Assembly: GCA_041399205.1 (NCBI GenBank)
Contig: JAWKTK010000017.1
Coordinates: 1-64,000, forward strand
Length of the DNA: 64,000 bases
Reading direction: 5' to 3'
Source: JAGQOZ01 sp041399205
GTDB taxonomy: Bacteria > Planctomycetota > Planctomycetia > Pirellulales > Pirellulaceae
The notes under the pieces were generated by a model. It did not search any database, was not told the DNA's origin, and saw only the letters and a list, made by a program, of their open reading frames with translations. Position 1 is the stretch's first letter. Each line of letters opens with the position of its first letter. Below are positions 54,614 through 63,601 of this stretch, piece after piece. The position numbers and the translations under genes are program-made.

Positions 54614-57316
54614 TTGGATTCTTTAGCGCAAGTAGAACGAAATCGCATTCAAACCGAAGCAGACCGATCGCCCAATTCGAACTGGAAACGCTGGGGCCCC
54701 TATTTGGCTGAACGCCAATGGGGAACGGTTCGAGAAGATTATTCGCAAGACTCCAAGCCCTGGCATCATTTTTCCTATGAAGACGCGGTATGGCGAACGT
54801 ATCGCTGGGGCGAAGACGGCATCTTCGGATTTTCCGACCGGCAGTGTCGGTTGTGTCTGTCGTTTGCCTTTTGGAATCACCATGATCCTTTCTTAAAAGA
54901 ACGTCTGTTTGGGTTAACCGGCCCGGAAGGCAATCACGGAGAAGACGTCAAGGAATGCTATTTTTACTTGGACGCCACTCCGTCTCATTCATATATGAAG
55001 GGCCTGTACAAGTATCCGCAGCAAGCCTTTCCGTATGAACTTCTGCGTCAGGAAAACGCCCATCGAAGTCGCCAGGAATTGGAATTCGAATTATTGGATT
55101 CGGGCGTTTTTGATAACGATCGCTATTTTGACATCACTGTCGAATACGCCAAATCCACGCCGGAGGTCATTCTGATTCGCGTCACCATTGCCAATCGCTA
55201 TAGCGAACCTGCGCCGCTTGCCGTTTTGCCGCAAGCGTGGTTTCGCAATACTTGGTCTTGGGGAGAAACCTATGAAAGCGACACGTCCAAGCCCGAAATC
55301 AAATTGGTTGCCGACGGTGAATTTCAGATTCGACACGATTCGTTGGGAGATTTCGTACTGCACTACGACGTTGGCCCAAGTCAGAAAATTCCAGCCGCGT
55401 TGTTTACCGAAAACGAAACTAATTCGTGGCGAGCGGAAAATACCACTAGTCGCAAACCTTCCTGCAAAGACGCGTTCCACTTGGCCATTGTTGAAGACGC
55501 TCCAGGCGCGCTGAACACCACGCCCAAAGGAACCAAGGCCGCCGTCCACTATGACTTGACGGTTCCCGGTCAGTCTCAAGTGGAACTGAGACTACGATTG
55601 GTTCGAAAAGACCTGGTCCAAGCACCGGCGTTTGGTCCCGACTTTGATCGAGTCTTTCAGCAGCGCATTGCCGAAGCAGACGCCTACTACAAAGACTTGG
55701 CTTCGCCCGGAATGGACGAAGATCAACGTCGAGTCTTCCGCCAGGCTAACGCCGGGCTGTTGTGGACCAAACAGTTTTACTATTACGTCTTGAACGAATG
55801 GCGTGATGGAGATGATTCGCACAATCCACTTGTTCGCGCGAATCCTCGGAATAAGGACTGGGGCCACTTGTTCAATCGAGACATCATTTCGATGCCGGAC
55901 AAATGGGAATATCCGTGGTATGCCGCGTGGGATTTGGCATTTCACATGATTCCATTTACCGCCTTGGATGTGCAATTCAGCAAAGAACAATTGATCCTGT
56001 TCCTGCGTGAATGGTACATGCATCCCAACGGTCAGATCCCAGCCTATGAATGGAATTTCAGCGACGTCAATCCGCCGGTGCATGCTTGGGCTTGTTGGCG
56101 GGTCTACCAGATGACGGGTGCACCAGGTGAACGAGACCGTTTGTTTTTGTCTCGTGCTTTTCAGAAACTGCTACTGAATTTTACGTGGTGGGTAAATCGG
56201 AAAGACGTGCGAGGCAAACACGTTTTTTCGGGTGGCTTTTTGGGCTTGGACAACATTGGAATTTTTGATCGTTCCAAGGCGTTGCCGACCGGCGGGCACT
56301 TGGAACAAGCTGACGGCACGGCCTGGATGGCGTTTTACTGCTCCAGCATGTTGTCCATTGCTTTCGAACTGGCGGGCGAAAATCCGGCCTACGAAGACGT
56401 GGCATCCAAGTTTTTCGAACACTACGTAGCCATTGCGGAAGCAATGAATTCACTGGACGGCTCTGGACTGTGGGACGAAGAAGACGGATTCTATTATGAT
56501 CATCTGCACATTGATGGTCGCAGCATTCCATTGAAAATTCGGTCCATGGTCGGCATTATTCCTCTGTTCACGGTCGACATACTGTACGAAGACGTCATTA
56601 ATCGTTTGCCCGGTTTTCGCAAACGCATGAACTGGTTTGTGAAGCATCGCAAAGATCTCTCGAAAGTTATGACGCACATGGAAAAGCGTTCCGTAGACGG
56701 CAAGAGTTCCACGGCACGGCTTCTGGCAATACCAACTCGAAAACGTCTGGAACGGATTCTTCGGTATCTGCTGGATGAAGACGAATTCCTGTCACCGTAT
56801 GGGATTCGTTCTCTTTCCAAGTACCATCAAGATCATCCCTTTGAATTTGAAGAGAACGGAGAGCAACACCAAGTGCGATACGTTCCGGGCGAATCAGACA
56901 GTGCAATGTTTGGTGGAAATTCCAATTGGCGAGGCCCTATCTGGTTCCCGTTGAATTACCTGCTGGTCGAAGCGTTAGACCGATACCATCAGTTCTATGG
57001 AGATACACTTCGAGTAGAATGTCCAACGGGTTCGGGAAACTACATGAATTTGAAACAAGCGGCTGACGAGATTCGGCGACGCTTGGTTCGCCTGTTCTTG
57101 ATCGAAGAAAATGGCAAGCGGCCGTGTTACACTCGAGGCGAACGATTTGTCAACGATCCGCATTGGCGAGATTTAGTGCTGTTCTACGAATATTTTCATG
57201 CAGATACGGGCCGAGGTCTTGGCGCAAGCCATCAGACGGGATGGACCGCCCTGGTAGCCACCATCATGCAATCGCTCGCCAACCAATCAGAACCGACTCT
57301 GCCTCCCCATCCATAA
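54614..57316 (+). CDS. GH63-type (MGH1-like) alpha-glucosidase
   Basis: A 900-aa protein, no signal peptide, so cytoplasmic. WGPYLAERQWGTVREDYS near the start and the (alpha/alpha)6 barrel motifs WNHHDPFLKERLFGLTGPEG, NRDIISMPDKWEYPWYAAW, HVFSGGFLGLDNIGIFDRS and NWRGPIWFPLNYLL with TGWTALVATIM match MGH1/GH63-like glycosidases of bacteria. The TTG at 54614 is chosen since GGGGAG lies ten bases upstream; no ATG is available nearer. Acidic residues in DKWEYPWYAAWD and EWNFSDVNPPVHAW are candidate catalytic sites. Substrate (oligosaccharide or glucosylglycerate-type) is not determined. Confidence 0.85.
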   Translation: MDSLAQVERNRIQTEADRSPNSNWKRWGPYLAERQWGTVREDYSQDSKPWHHFSYEDAVWRTYRWGEDGIFGFSDRQCRLCLSFAFWNHHDPFLKERLFGLTGPEGNHGEDVKECYFYLDATPSHSYMKGLYKYPQQAFPYELLRQENAHRSRQELEFELLDSGVFDNDRYFDITVEYAKSTPEVILIRVTIANRYSEPAPLAVLPQAWFRNTWSWGETYESDTSKPEIKLVADGEFQIRHDSLGDFVLHYDVGPSQKIPAALFTENETNSWRAENTTSRKPSCKDAFHLAIVEDAPGALNTTPKGTKAAVHYDLTVPGQSQVELRLRLVRKDLVQAPAFGPDFDRVFQQRIAEADAYYKDLASPGMDEDQRRVFRQANAGLLWTKQFYYYVLNEWRDGDDSHNPLVRANPRNKDWGHLFNRDIISMPDKWEYPWYAAWDLAFHMIPFTALDVQFSKEQLILFLREWYMHPNGQIPAYEWNFSDVNPPVHAWACWRVYQMTGAPGERDRLFLSRAFQKLLLNFTWWVNRKDVRGKHVFSGGFLGLDNIGIFDRSKALPTGGHLEQADGTAWMAFYCSSMLSIAFELAGENPAYEDVASKFFEHYVAIAEAMNSLDGSGLWDEEDGFYYDHLHIDGRSIPLKIRSMVGIIPLFTVDILYEDVINRLPGFRKRMNWFVKHRKDLSKVMTHMEKRSVDGKSSTARLLAIPTRKRLERILRYLLDEDEFLSPYGIRSLSKYHQDHPFEFEENGEQHQVRYVPGESDSAMFGGNSNWRGPIWFPLNYLLVEALDRYHQFYGDTLRVECPTGSGNYMNLKQAADEIRRRLVRLFLIEENGKRPCYTRGERFVNDPHWRDLVLFYEYFHADTGRGLGASHQTGWTALVATIMQSLANQSEPTLPPHP

Positions 57317-57346
57317 GCTGCGCCCGAACGGCGAACATGTCGACGG

Positions 57347-57535
57347 CTACTTTTGCAGAATGAGCTTGCCATTGCGAGTTTCCAGTAAACGGTAAACTTC
57401 ACCACGGTGCCGAATGTAAAGTTCTCGAGCACCCTGCAGGAGCGACAGCGAATCGATCATCCGCGGCTCCTTTGCCGATTCCGCGGGGGAACTGCCCGGA
57501 TTTTTCGGTTCGTGATTTTCGTCAATCTGACACAT
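57347..57535 (-). CDS. hemP: HemP-like hemin uptake protein
   Basis: A 62-aa protein from the ATG at 57535 (GAAGG about eight bases upstream). LLQGARELYIRHRGEVYRL followed by LETRNGKLILQK is the short HemP signature. These small proteins affect expression of haem-uptake genes in proteobacteria; planctomycete versions usually stand alone, as here. An ORF extends to 57604 without similarity. Confidence 0.8.
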   Translation of the reverse strand: MCQIDENHEPKNPGSSPAESAKEPRMIDSLSLLQGARELYIRHRGEVYRLLETRNGKLILQK

Positions 57536-57719
57536 GAAACGACCTTCATCCAAGTTATTCTTCCCAAGCTCACACGCAGTCCACGCCTGAACGTGCTGCA
57601 ACATTGAACGAGACGACGCTCGCTATTATTGAGATTCATTCTCAACACAAAGATTAACATTAATTTAGAATTCACTCGTCGGCAATCCGGGATCCAGGAA
57701 AAAGCAGCAAAACGGCAAC

Positions 57720-58610
57720 TTAGATGGACCGTTCCCCCCAAATCCGAGCAACCAGCAGCACCATGACAGCGGCCATCACCATCAGTAAGGAAACCGCGAC
57801 AGCCGCTTCCAGGTCGCCAATGCTCAGCTCCAGAAATACGGTAGTGGAGAGGACTTCGGTCTTGTTCCGAGTGGCCCCGGCGAAAATCAGCAATGGGCCG
57901 AATTCGCCCAAGGCGCGTGCCCAGGCCAACGTTCCGGCCGTCAACATGCCTCGTTTCGCTTGCGGGAAGACAACTCGCATGAATGCTTGCGCTTCGTTAC
58001 ACCCCAGCGTCAAGGCGACTTGCTCTGCGCGAGTATCCAACTGATCAAAGGTGCTTCGCATGGTACGTATGGCAAACGCCGCTGCCACCATAAACTGAGC
58101 TAAAATCACAGCCGGAATCTGATACACCACCCAACGGCTGGCCCATTGAAACGGCCAATACTGAAAAAGAATTAACAGACTCAGGCCAATCACCAGAGGC
58201 GGCAAGACGATGGGAATGTCCAGCGCTGCATCCAATAGATTCCTCCCCGGAAATCGATGACGCGACAACGAATAGCCCAATGGCACGGCTACCAACACTG
58301 ACAAGATGGCCGTAAAGAAACACGAAACCAACGTCAGTGTGATGGAATACTGAATTTCTGGTTTTCTTAACGCGGCCACAATAGGCAACAGTGGCCGCAG
58401 CAGATTCCGGCTCCATTCTAACCAGCTAGGTAACGCTAATGACTCGGCGGAATCCGACGATACCATGTACGCCACGTCCGCTATTAGCATGCCAAATAGC
58501 AGCACCACGTAGACGCCGCCAATGGCCACAATCATCAGATAAAACGGTACAGCCGACGGCGGTTTAAAAACGGCAGCCTCTTCCATCGGTGAATCTTGAT
58601 ACCCAATCAC
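57720..58610 (-). CDS. ABC transporter permease, molybdate/tungstate type (ModB-like)
   Basis: A 296-aa protein from the GTG at 58610 that overlaps the TGA of the binding-protein gene (GTGA). It has six membrane segments and the permease loop ARALGEFGPLLIFAG that contacts the ATPase, closest to ModB/WtpB permeases. DIPIVLPPLVIGLSLLIL is also typical. No ABC ATPase gene follows, so the ATPase must be encoded elsewhere. Substrate inferred from similarity of the permease and binding protein. Confidence 0.85.
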   Translation of the reverse strand: MIGYQDSPMEEAAVFKPPSAVPFYLMIVAIGGVYVVLLFGMLIADVAYMVSSDSAESLALPSWLEWSRNLLRPLLPIVAALRKPEIQYSITLTLVSCFFTAILSVLVAVPLGYSLSRHRFPGRNLLDAALDIPIVLPPLVIGLSLLILFQYWPFQWASRWVVYQIPAVILAQFMVAAAFAIRTMRSTFDQLDTRAEQVALTLGCNEAQAFMRVVFPQAKRGMLTAGTLAWARALGEFGPLLIFAGATRNKTEVLSTTVFLELSIGDLEAAVAVSLLMVMAAVMVLLVARIWGERSI

Positions 58611-60277
58611 GGTGTTCTTGGTCCATTGTCAGGCGAGGTCTGAGAACCGGTGGAATTCGCTGAATCTTTTGCAGTCGAATCAATGCGAAAATGAAAACCA
58701 GCTGATTCGAATCGATCGCGTGCTCCGGCAACCGCGTCATATAGTCGTTTGCCGAGTTGTTTATGTTGGCTGGTTCGCGCGATGGCGAAGGGTTGAATGG
58801 CTTTAGCGGCTGCCGAGCCAATTCGAATCGAATCTACCTTGTCCGCTTCCGCCTTGGTATCCGTGGCATACGCCAAGGCCGCATCTACGGATTTGGTGGT
58901 TACCGAAGGAACCAACATGGCAGACGTGGCTGTCTGAGTCACCACGTTTTGCATCACTGCGTCGTAGACACCTTCCGCTTGGAGAACTTGCCGAGTCAAT
59001 ACGCCGATGGTGCATTGGTCAGGTTGCCCCACCGCAACTCGCATTCCATCCTTGGTCAAATCTTGCAAACTGGAAATGCCAGCCGGGTTGCCCTTAGCCA
59101 CCGCAATCACGACTTCAGTATCCGAAACGTCGACATCATCTTGAAACCAGTCTTGTACATTGTCCAAGTAATAGCGGTCGCACGCCATGTAGGTGTCGGG
59201 AAATCCTGAACCCTGTTTCTGATTTCGGATGGTTCGCATCTGGGCCGTCAGGATTCCACAGCCGTTATAAACCGTGTTGACAATCACGCCTTCGCGCTGC
59301 TGAAACTCTTTGATCACTTCATCTACCGCTCGTCGATTGACCGACCCACAAAAAAACGTTAACTGCGGAACTTCCGACCAGATATCACCGTCCACCGCCT
59401 GAAAACCATGCTTGGTAAAAACTGACAATCCTTTGTCACTGGCCGACAGGTATCGAGCGAAACGCAGGGCGTCCGTTGGCTGCGACGAGGATGTCACCAC
59501 GCCAATCATGACGTTGGCCGCACCAGCATCCAATTCGGGACAACGAATGGCCTGTAAATCATCGTACAAGGCCAACGTCGTGTCCCAGACAATCGCCGCG
59601 TCAACGCTGCCCAGGACCACGTCATTCGCTACTTCCGGAACCGTCGGTTTGAACACGCCCGTCTTGGTGACATGCGATTCTAGACGCGGCCAATGACCAG
59701 AACGGGAAAGCAGTTGTCGAGTCGTTCGACCAATGGCCGCTTGATCCGAATTCCCCAACGCCGTGGTAATATCGGTTCGCAACAAATCGTCAATCCCGCG
59801 TATTTGTTTCGGGTTTCCTTTGCGAACCGCAATCACTGGTCGCATCACAGCCAACGGAATAGACTCGCGAATCAGGCCTTTTTGCGTTGCCAAAATCGTG
59901 TAACTTTCGTCCGCTGCCAAATACAAATCGCCGGTCTTGGCCACTTCCAGTTGGCTTAGCAAGGTATTAGATCCGCCGTATTGCAGCTGCACCGATACGC
60001 CATATTCTTTTCGGTACGCCGCCACAATCTCTTCCACCGGCAAGCGGACTCCGGCTGCACAGTACATGAATAGGACATCGCCGTTATCGCCGTTATCGGC
60101 CATTGAGTCGCCCGTTTCGGCGCTACCGGACGAAGCAGGCGAAAAACCGGAACGAACACTTTGTCGCCCCGAACGGTTCAGTTTGTACAGAGCGACCGTC
60201 AACAACAGCAACAGCGCAACGGCCAGAAACACCAGCACGACAAACGAATTAACGCGACCGCTTCGCGAACAGAACAT
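58607..60277 (-). CDS. ModA-like substrate-binding protein with two tandem binding domains
   Basis: A 556-aa protein anchored by an N-terminal segment (VVLVFLAVALLLLLTVAL). Two related periplasmic binding domains follow: about 65-310 (LFMYCAAGVRLPVEEIVAAY, TGDLYLAADES, VRKGNPKQIRGIDDLLR) and about 310-530 (LTFFCGSVNRRAVDEVIKEF, DTYMACDRYYL, VAKGNPAGISSLQDLTK). The pattern is that of ModA/WtpA-type binding proteins. The duplicated arrangement and membrane anchor are unusual. It overlaps the permease gene. Confidence 0.85.
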   Translation of the reverse strand: MFCSRSGRVNSFVVLVFLAVALLLLLTVALYKLNRSGRQSVRSGFSPASSGSAETGDSMADNGDNGDVLFMYCAAGVRLPVEEIVAAYRKEYGVSVQLQYGGSNTLLSQLEVAKTGDLYLAADESYTILATQKGLIRESIPLAVMRPVIAVRKGNPKQIRGIDDLLRTDITTALGNSDQAAIGRTTRQLLSRSGHWPRLESHVTKTGVFKPTVPEVANDVVLGSVDAAIVWDTTLALYDDLQAIRCPELDAGAANVMIGVVTSSSQPTDALRFARYLSASDKGLSVFTKHGFQAVDGDIWSEVPQLTFFCGSVNRRAVDEVIKEFQQREGVIVNTVYNGCGILTAQMRTIRNQKQGSGFPDTYMACDRYYLDNVQDWFQDDVDVSDTEVVIAVAKGNPAGISSLQDLTKDGMRVAVGQPDQCTIGVLTRQVLQAEGVYDAVMQNVVTQTATSAMLVPSVTTKSVDAALAYATDTKAEADKVDSIRIGSAAAKAIQPFAIARTSQHKQLGKRLYDAVAGARDRFESAGFHFRIDSTAKDSANSTGSQTSPDNGPRTP

Positions 60278-60430
60278 GCAAACAAGCTCCTCAAGATTGG
60301 CGACATCTGGGCCGCAACAGCCGACAATTTAGAGTACGCGATGGATCAAACGCACACAACGGCGCGGCTCCCCAATTACTGGGGCCTGCATGGAAATTAA
60401 CATTCGCATGTTGCACAAAGCGAACATGTC

Positions 60431-61120
60431 TCAAAACAGGGTTCGCTGAATCTGAACGCACTGTTCACCTTCATGCCCCACTTTGTTGACATAGTTGCCA
60501 ACGGGATCCACTTTAATTCGGTCTGCCGGAAGTGCATCCAGCAAAGTTTGAAGGCGCGGCGTTTCCTGGACCTCGGGATCAAGCCACAAATCAAATTCGC
60601 TGGGCGTCAGAATCACGGGCGTACGATCATGAATCTGCGACGTGGCGTCATTCGCGGCGGTCGTCACAATGGTAAATGAAGGCACGTTTTTCGCGGTATC
60701 CGGATCGTGCCACGTTTCCCACAGTCCTGCCATGGCGAACGGCCGTTCGTCGATCGTGCGAATCAAGAACGCTTGCTTTTCCTTGCCAACTTTCATCCAT
60801 TCGTAATAGCCATCGGCTGGCACCAGACAGCGGCGTCGTTTGAAAGCAGATCGAAACGACGGTTTGTCCGACAACGATTCGGCGCGAGCATTAATCGTAC
60901 GATTGCCAATCGATTTGTCCTTGGCCCAGGACGGAATCAAGCCCCACCGCATCAGTTCCAGCTTTCGGCCCGATTCGGTTTGTAGAATGACCGGAGCTTG
61001 ATTTGTAGGCGCCAGATTATAACGAGGTTCGAAGTCAGGCAATTCACGTTCGTCCATTTCCAACGCAAACTGTTGCAGCAGCAAATTCAGTTTAGAGTGA
61101 ATCGTAAATCGTCCGCACAT
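60431..61120 (-). CDS. SOS-response-associated peptidase (YedK/HMCES)
   Basis: A 229-aa protein. MCGRFTIHS gives the catalytic cysteine as residue 2, exposed after methionine removal. FEPRYNLAPTNQAPVI, RTINARAESLSDKPSFRSAF (conserved asparagine), CLVPADGYYEWMK (glutamate) and SQIHDRTPVIL (histidine) are all present. Such proteins form a thiazolidine link to abasic sites in single-stranded DNA. ATG start. It stands apart from other repair genes. Confidence 0.93.
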   Translation of the reverse strand: MCGRFTIHSKLNLLLQQFALEMDERELPDFEPRYNLAPTNQAPVILQTESGRKLELMRWGLIPSWAKDKSIGNRTINARAESLSDKPSFRSAFKRRRCLVPADGYYEWMKVGKEKQAFLIRTIDERPFAMAGLWETWHDPDTAKNVPSFTIVTTAANDATSQIHDRTPVILTPSEFDLWLDPEVQETPRLQTLLDALPADRIKVDPVGNYVNKVGHEGEQCVQIQRTLF

Positions 61121-61521
61121 GGAAGAAACTCGCTATAGTCTTTTGACGGCTGTGCATTCTACGGGAAACGGAGCCGGGAGACGCAGGTGACGACATCTCG
61201 TTTCGCTCGTCCATCGTTGACGAGACCTCTAAACGCAAATACCGCGAAGTTCTATCTTAGCTGAACGTGATCTTGAAGAAGATCGGCCACAGCTTTGTTT
61301 TTGCGTTGGAATTCGAACACCCATGCACGGGGCTTTTTCTGCCTTTGGCATTGTCAACCAAGCCCCGATTCAACGGACGTAACACAGAAGCAAAACGGAC
61401 ACTGAAACGCGTACGATGGTGGCCCAAACTTTCGGCGGAAACACGGGCCAAGCTCGAAATCTAGCCCTATCATCAACCAAGACGAACTGCGGAAACAACG
61501 TTTCGAGGTCGAGAATGCCGG
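61121..61521. other. Gene-free stretch upstream of the YedK gene
   Basis: No gene or repeat recognised; the ORFs present are short and overlap one another. It should contain the promoter of the YedK gene. Confidence 0.35.
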
Positions 61522-62052
61522 TTACCTTCGCAGGTTCGGCGGAAAGGCGACTAATAGCACAAACGCCGCAATGAACAGCGCCAACGTCAGCAAGCCCCAC
61601 AATTTTCCTCGGCGCGGCAAAGGGTCACTCAGACCAACAATAGCGGGAATCAATGAAGCGCAGACCAGCAGACCGGCGATCCATCCAAGCGTTCGGGAAA
61701 TTACGTCGGGCGTGACATAGGCCAAGCCCCAGCCCAGAAAACCGAACAGCGACGCCGCCACACTGCCGACACCACTCAGGCTCAACCGATTCGTCTCAGC
61801 CGTTTTGTTTCCACGAACGGCAAACACCAACCACAACCAAAACCCAACAAACGCGGCAGAAAACACCAAGACGATGACACTCTTGCGAACGTCAAACAAT
61901 TCGGCTTCTTGAATAAACGCTCCCGTAGATCCGACCGCCAGGATAGCGCCCCACAACAGAAGTCCACCCAAGATACAGGCGAACCACCGGTTTTGAAACG
62001 GCGAATTGGAATCCGCTTTCCGGCCGGCGCTATCGTGTTCTTCGTGGTCCAT
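61522..62052 (-). CDS. Hypothetical multi-pass membrane protein
   Basis: A 176-aa protein from the ATG at 62052 (MDHEEHD); the ORF continues to a TTG at 62127 without features. About five membrane segments (WFACILGGLLLWGAILAVG, VIVLVFSAAFVGFWLWLVFA, GVGSVAASLFGFLGWGLAYV, LGWIAGLLVCASLIPAIVGL, LWGLLTLALFIAAFVLLVAF). The N-terminus is acidic and polar. No family is recognised. It is oriented with ilvC and the small protein upstream. Confidence 0.65.
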   Translation of the reverse strand: MDHEEHDSAGRKADSNSPFQNRWFACILGGLLLWGAILAVGSTGAFIQEAELFDVRKSVIVLVFSAAFVGFWLWLVFAVRGNKTAETNRLSLSGVGSVAASLFGFLGWGLAYVTPDVISRTLGWIAGLLVCASLIPAIVGLSDPLPRRGKLWGLLTLALFIAAFVLLVAFPPNLRR

Positions 62053-62172
62053 CAATGCGGTAACCTTTGGAACATAGAGTCCGAATTTCTTCGGCAACCA
62101 ACCAGTTTCAGATCGTTTCAGTGCCAATAGCGACTCGGTCGGTTTGCGTAGTCCACCAAGCCACCGCTGGGC

Positions 62173-62445
62173 TTAAAGCTTCTTCAGCACCGAAAATTCG
62201 TCCAACGTCACCGTGGTCAGTTCACCGTCCTGTTTCTGCAGGACGATGATGTCACTAAACACTTTATCGTCCGGATTGCGTTGGTGGTGCAGTCCATGCC
62301 GCCGCCGTTGCATTCGCACGACTTTTCCTTTGGTCACCGTTTCCCAGGTGCGAAAGCCGACCTTCACCTCGTGCCGAAGTTCCACTTCATCTCCGGGTTG
62401 CAGCGATTCATACGTCTTTAACGTAGCCAATTGATTGGCATCCAT
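62173..62445 (-). CDS. Conserved small protein of unknown function
   Basis: A 90-aa soluble protein, ATG start. LKTYESLQPGDEVELRHEV, VRMQRRRHGLHHQRNPDDK and VTLDEFSVLKKL form a short beta-rich fold like a KOW/SH3-type barrel with a basic loop, perhaps for nucleic-acid binding. It ends near the membrane protein gene and starts 27 bases after the stop of ilvC. Similar small proteins occur in planctomycetes. Function unknown. Confidence 0.65.
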   Translation of the reverse strand: MDANQLATLKTYESLQPGDEVELRHEVKVGFRTWETVTKGKVVRMQRRRHGLHHQRNPDDKVFSDIIVLQKQDGELTTVTLDEFSVLKKL

Positions 62446-62471
62446 GAGATTTCACTCCCGGCAAAAACGGA

Positions 62472-63476
62472 TTAAACTTCCTTGGAATCAATCCATGACA
62501 TCAAGCGACGCAGCGTCAAACCGACTTCTTCCAACTGGTGATTTCGTTCCAAACGACGAGTAGCCTTGAACGAAGCCGCACCCGCGCGGTTTTCCAAGAT
62601 CCAGTCTCGAGCGAATTCGCCCTTTTGAATCTCGTTCAAGATCTTCTTCATTTCGGCCTTGGTTTGGTCGGTGATGATCCTGGGGCCGCGAGTGTAATCG
62701 CCGTATTCGGCCGTGTTGGAAACGCTGTATCGCATGTAGTTCAAGCCGCCTTGGTAGAACAAATCGACAATCAGCTTCAATTCATGCAGACATTCAAAGT
62801 AGGCCATTTCCGGCTGATAACCGGCTTCCACCAGCGTTTCAAAACCAGCTTTGACCAACGCGCTGGCACCGCCACATAGGACGGCTTGTTCGCCAAAGAG
62901 ATCGGTTTCGGTTTCTTCGGCAATGGTGGTTTCAATCACACCGGCTCGAGTTCCGCCGATCCCTTTGGCATAGGCGAGCCCGATTTTTCGAGTCGCATCC
63001 GTTGCACCTTCGCCCAACGCAATCAACGAAGGAACTCCTCCGCCTTTGACATATTCACTACGAACCAAATGCCCTGGACCTTTGGGTGCGACCAACAATG
63101 TGTCCACACCTTCCGGCGGTACAATCTGGCCAAAGTGCAAGTTGAAACCGTGCGAACACATCAGCACATTACCCGGCTTCAAGTTGTCTCGAATGCTATC
63201 TTTGTAAACATCTGCTTGAACTTCATCTGGCAGCAAAACGTTGATTACATCTGCTTGAGCGGCAGCTTCGGCCGCAGAAACGGGCTTGAAACCGTGGCTC
63301 ACGGCCAGATCATAGTTAGGCCCGCCGGGACGCTGCCCGACGATGACATTGCAGCCGCTGTCTTTCAGGTTTTGCGCTTGAGCATGGCCTTGAGAACCGT
63401 AGCCCAGAATGGCAATCGTCTTGTCTTTCAGAACGGACAAATCTGCGTCTTGATCGTAAAATACTTTAGCCGCCAT
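62472..63476 (-). CDS. ilvC: Ketol-acid reductoisomerase (class I)
   Basis: A 334-aa protein, normal length for class I. ILGYGSQGHAQAQNLKDSG at about 23-41 binds NADPH; VAPKGPGHLVRSEYVKGGG, ETETDLFGEQAVLCGG (metal-binding Asp/Glu) and CLHELKLIVDLFYQGGL follow. It converts acetolactate and acetohydroxybutyrate to the dihydroxy acids. AAGGAAG lies about six bases before the ATG. It follows ilvN after 125 bases, the usual order. Confidence 0.95.
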   Translation of the reverse strand: MAAKVFYDQDADLSVLKDKTIAILGYGSQGHAQAQNLKDSGCNVIVGQRPGGPNYDLAVSHGFKPVSAAEAAAQADVINVLLPDEVQADVYKDSIRDNLKPGNVLMCSHGFNLHFGQIVPPEGVDTLLVAPKGPGHLVRSEYVKGGGVPSLIALGEGATDATRKIGLAYAKGIGGTRAGVIETTIAEETETDLFGEQAVLCGGASALVKAGFETLVEAGYQPEMAYFECLHELKLIVDLFYQGGLNYMRYSVSNTAEYGDYTRGPRIITDQTKAEMKKILNEIQKGEFARDWILENRAGAASFKATRRLERNHQLEEVGLTLRRLMSWIDSKEV

Positions 63477-63601
63477 ACCGACTTCCTTCGGATTATCAAA
63501 CGTGTCTATGAATGGTTAATGAACAATATAGAAGATGCCAGCTAGACGGTTAGTAATGCGAACAAGTCTGACTTCCGTATCCAGCTGCTCGCAGGTCGGC
63601 C

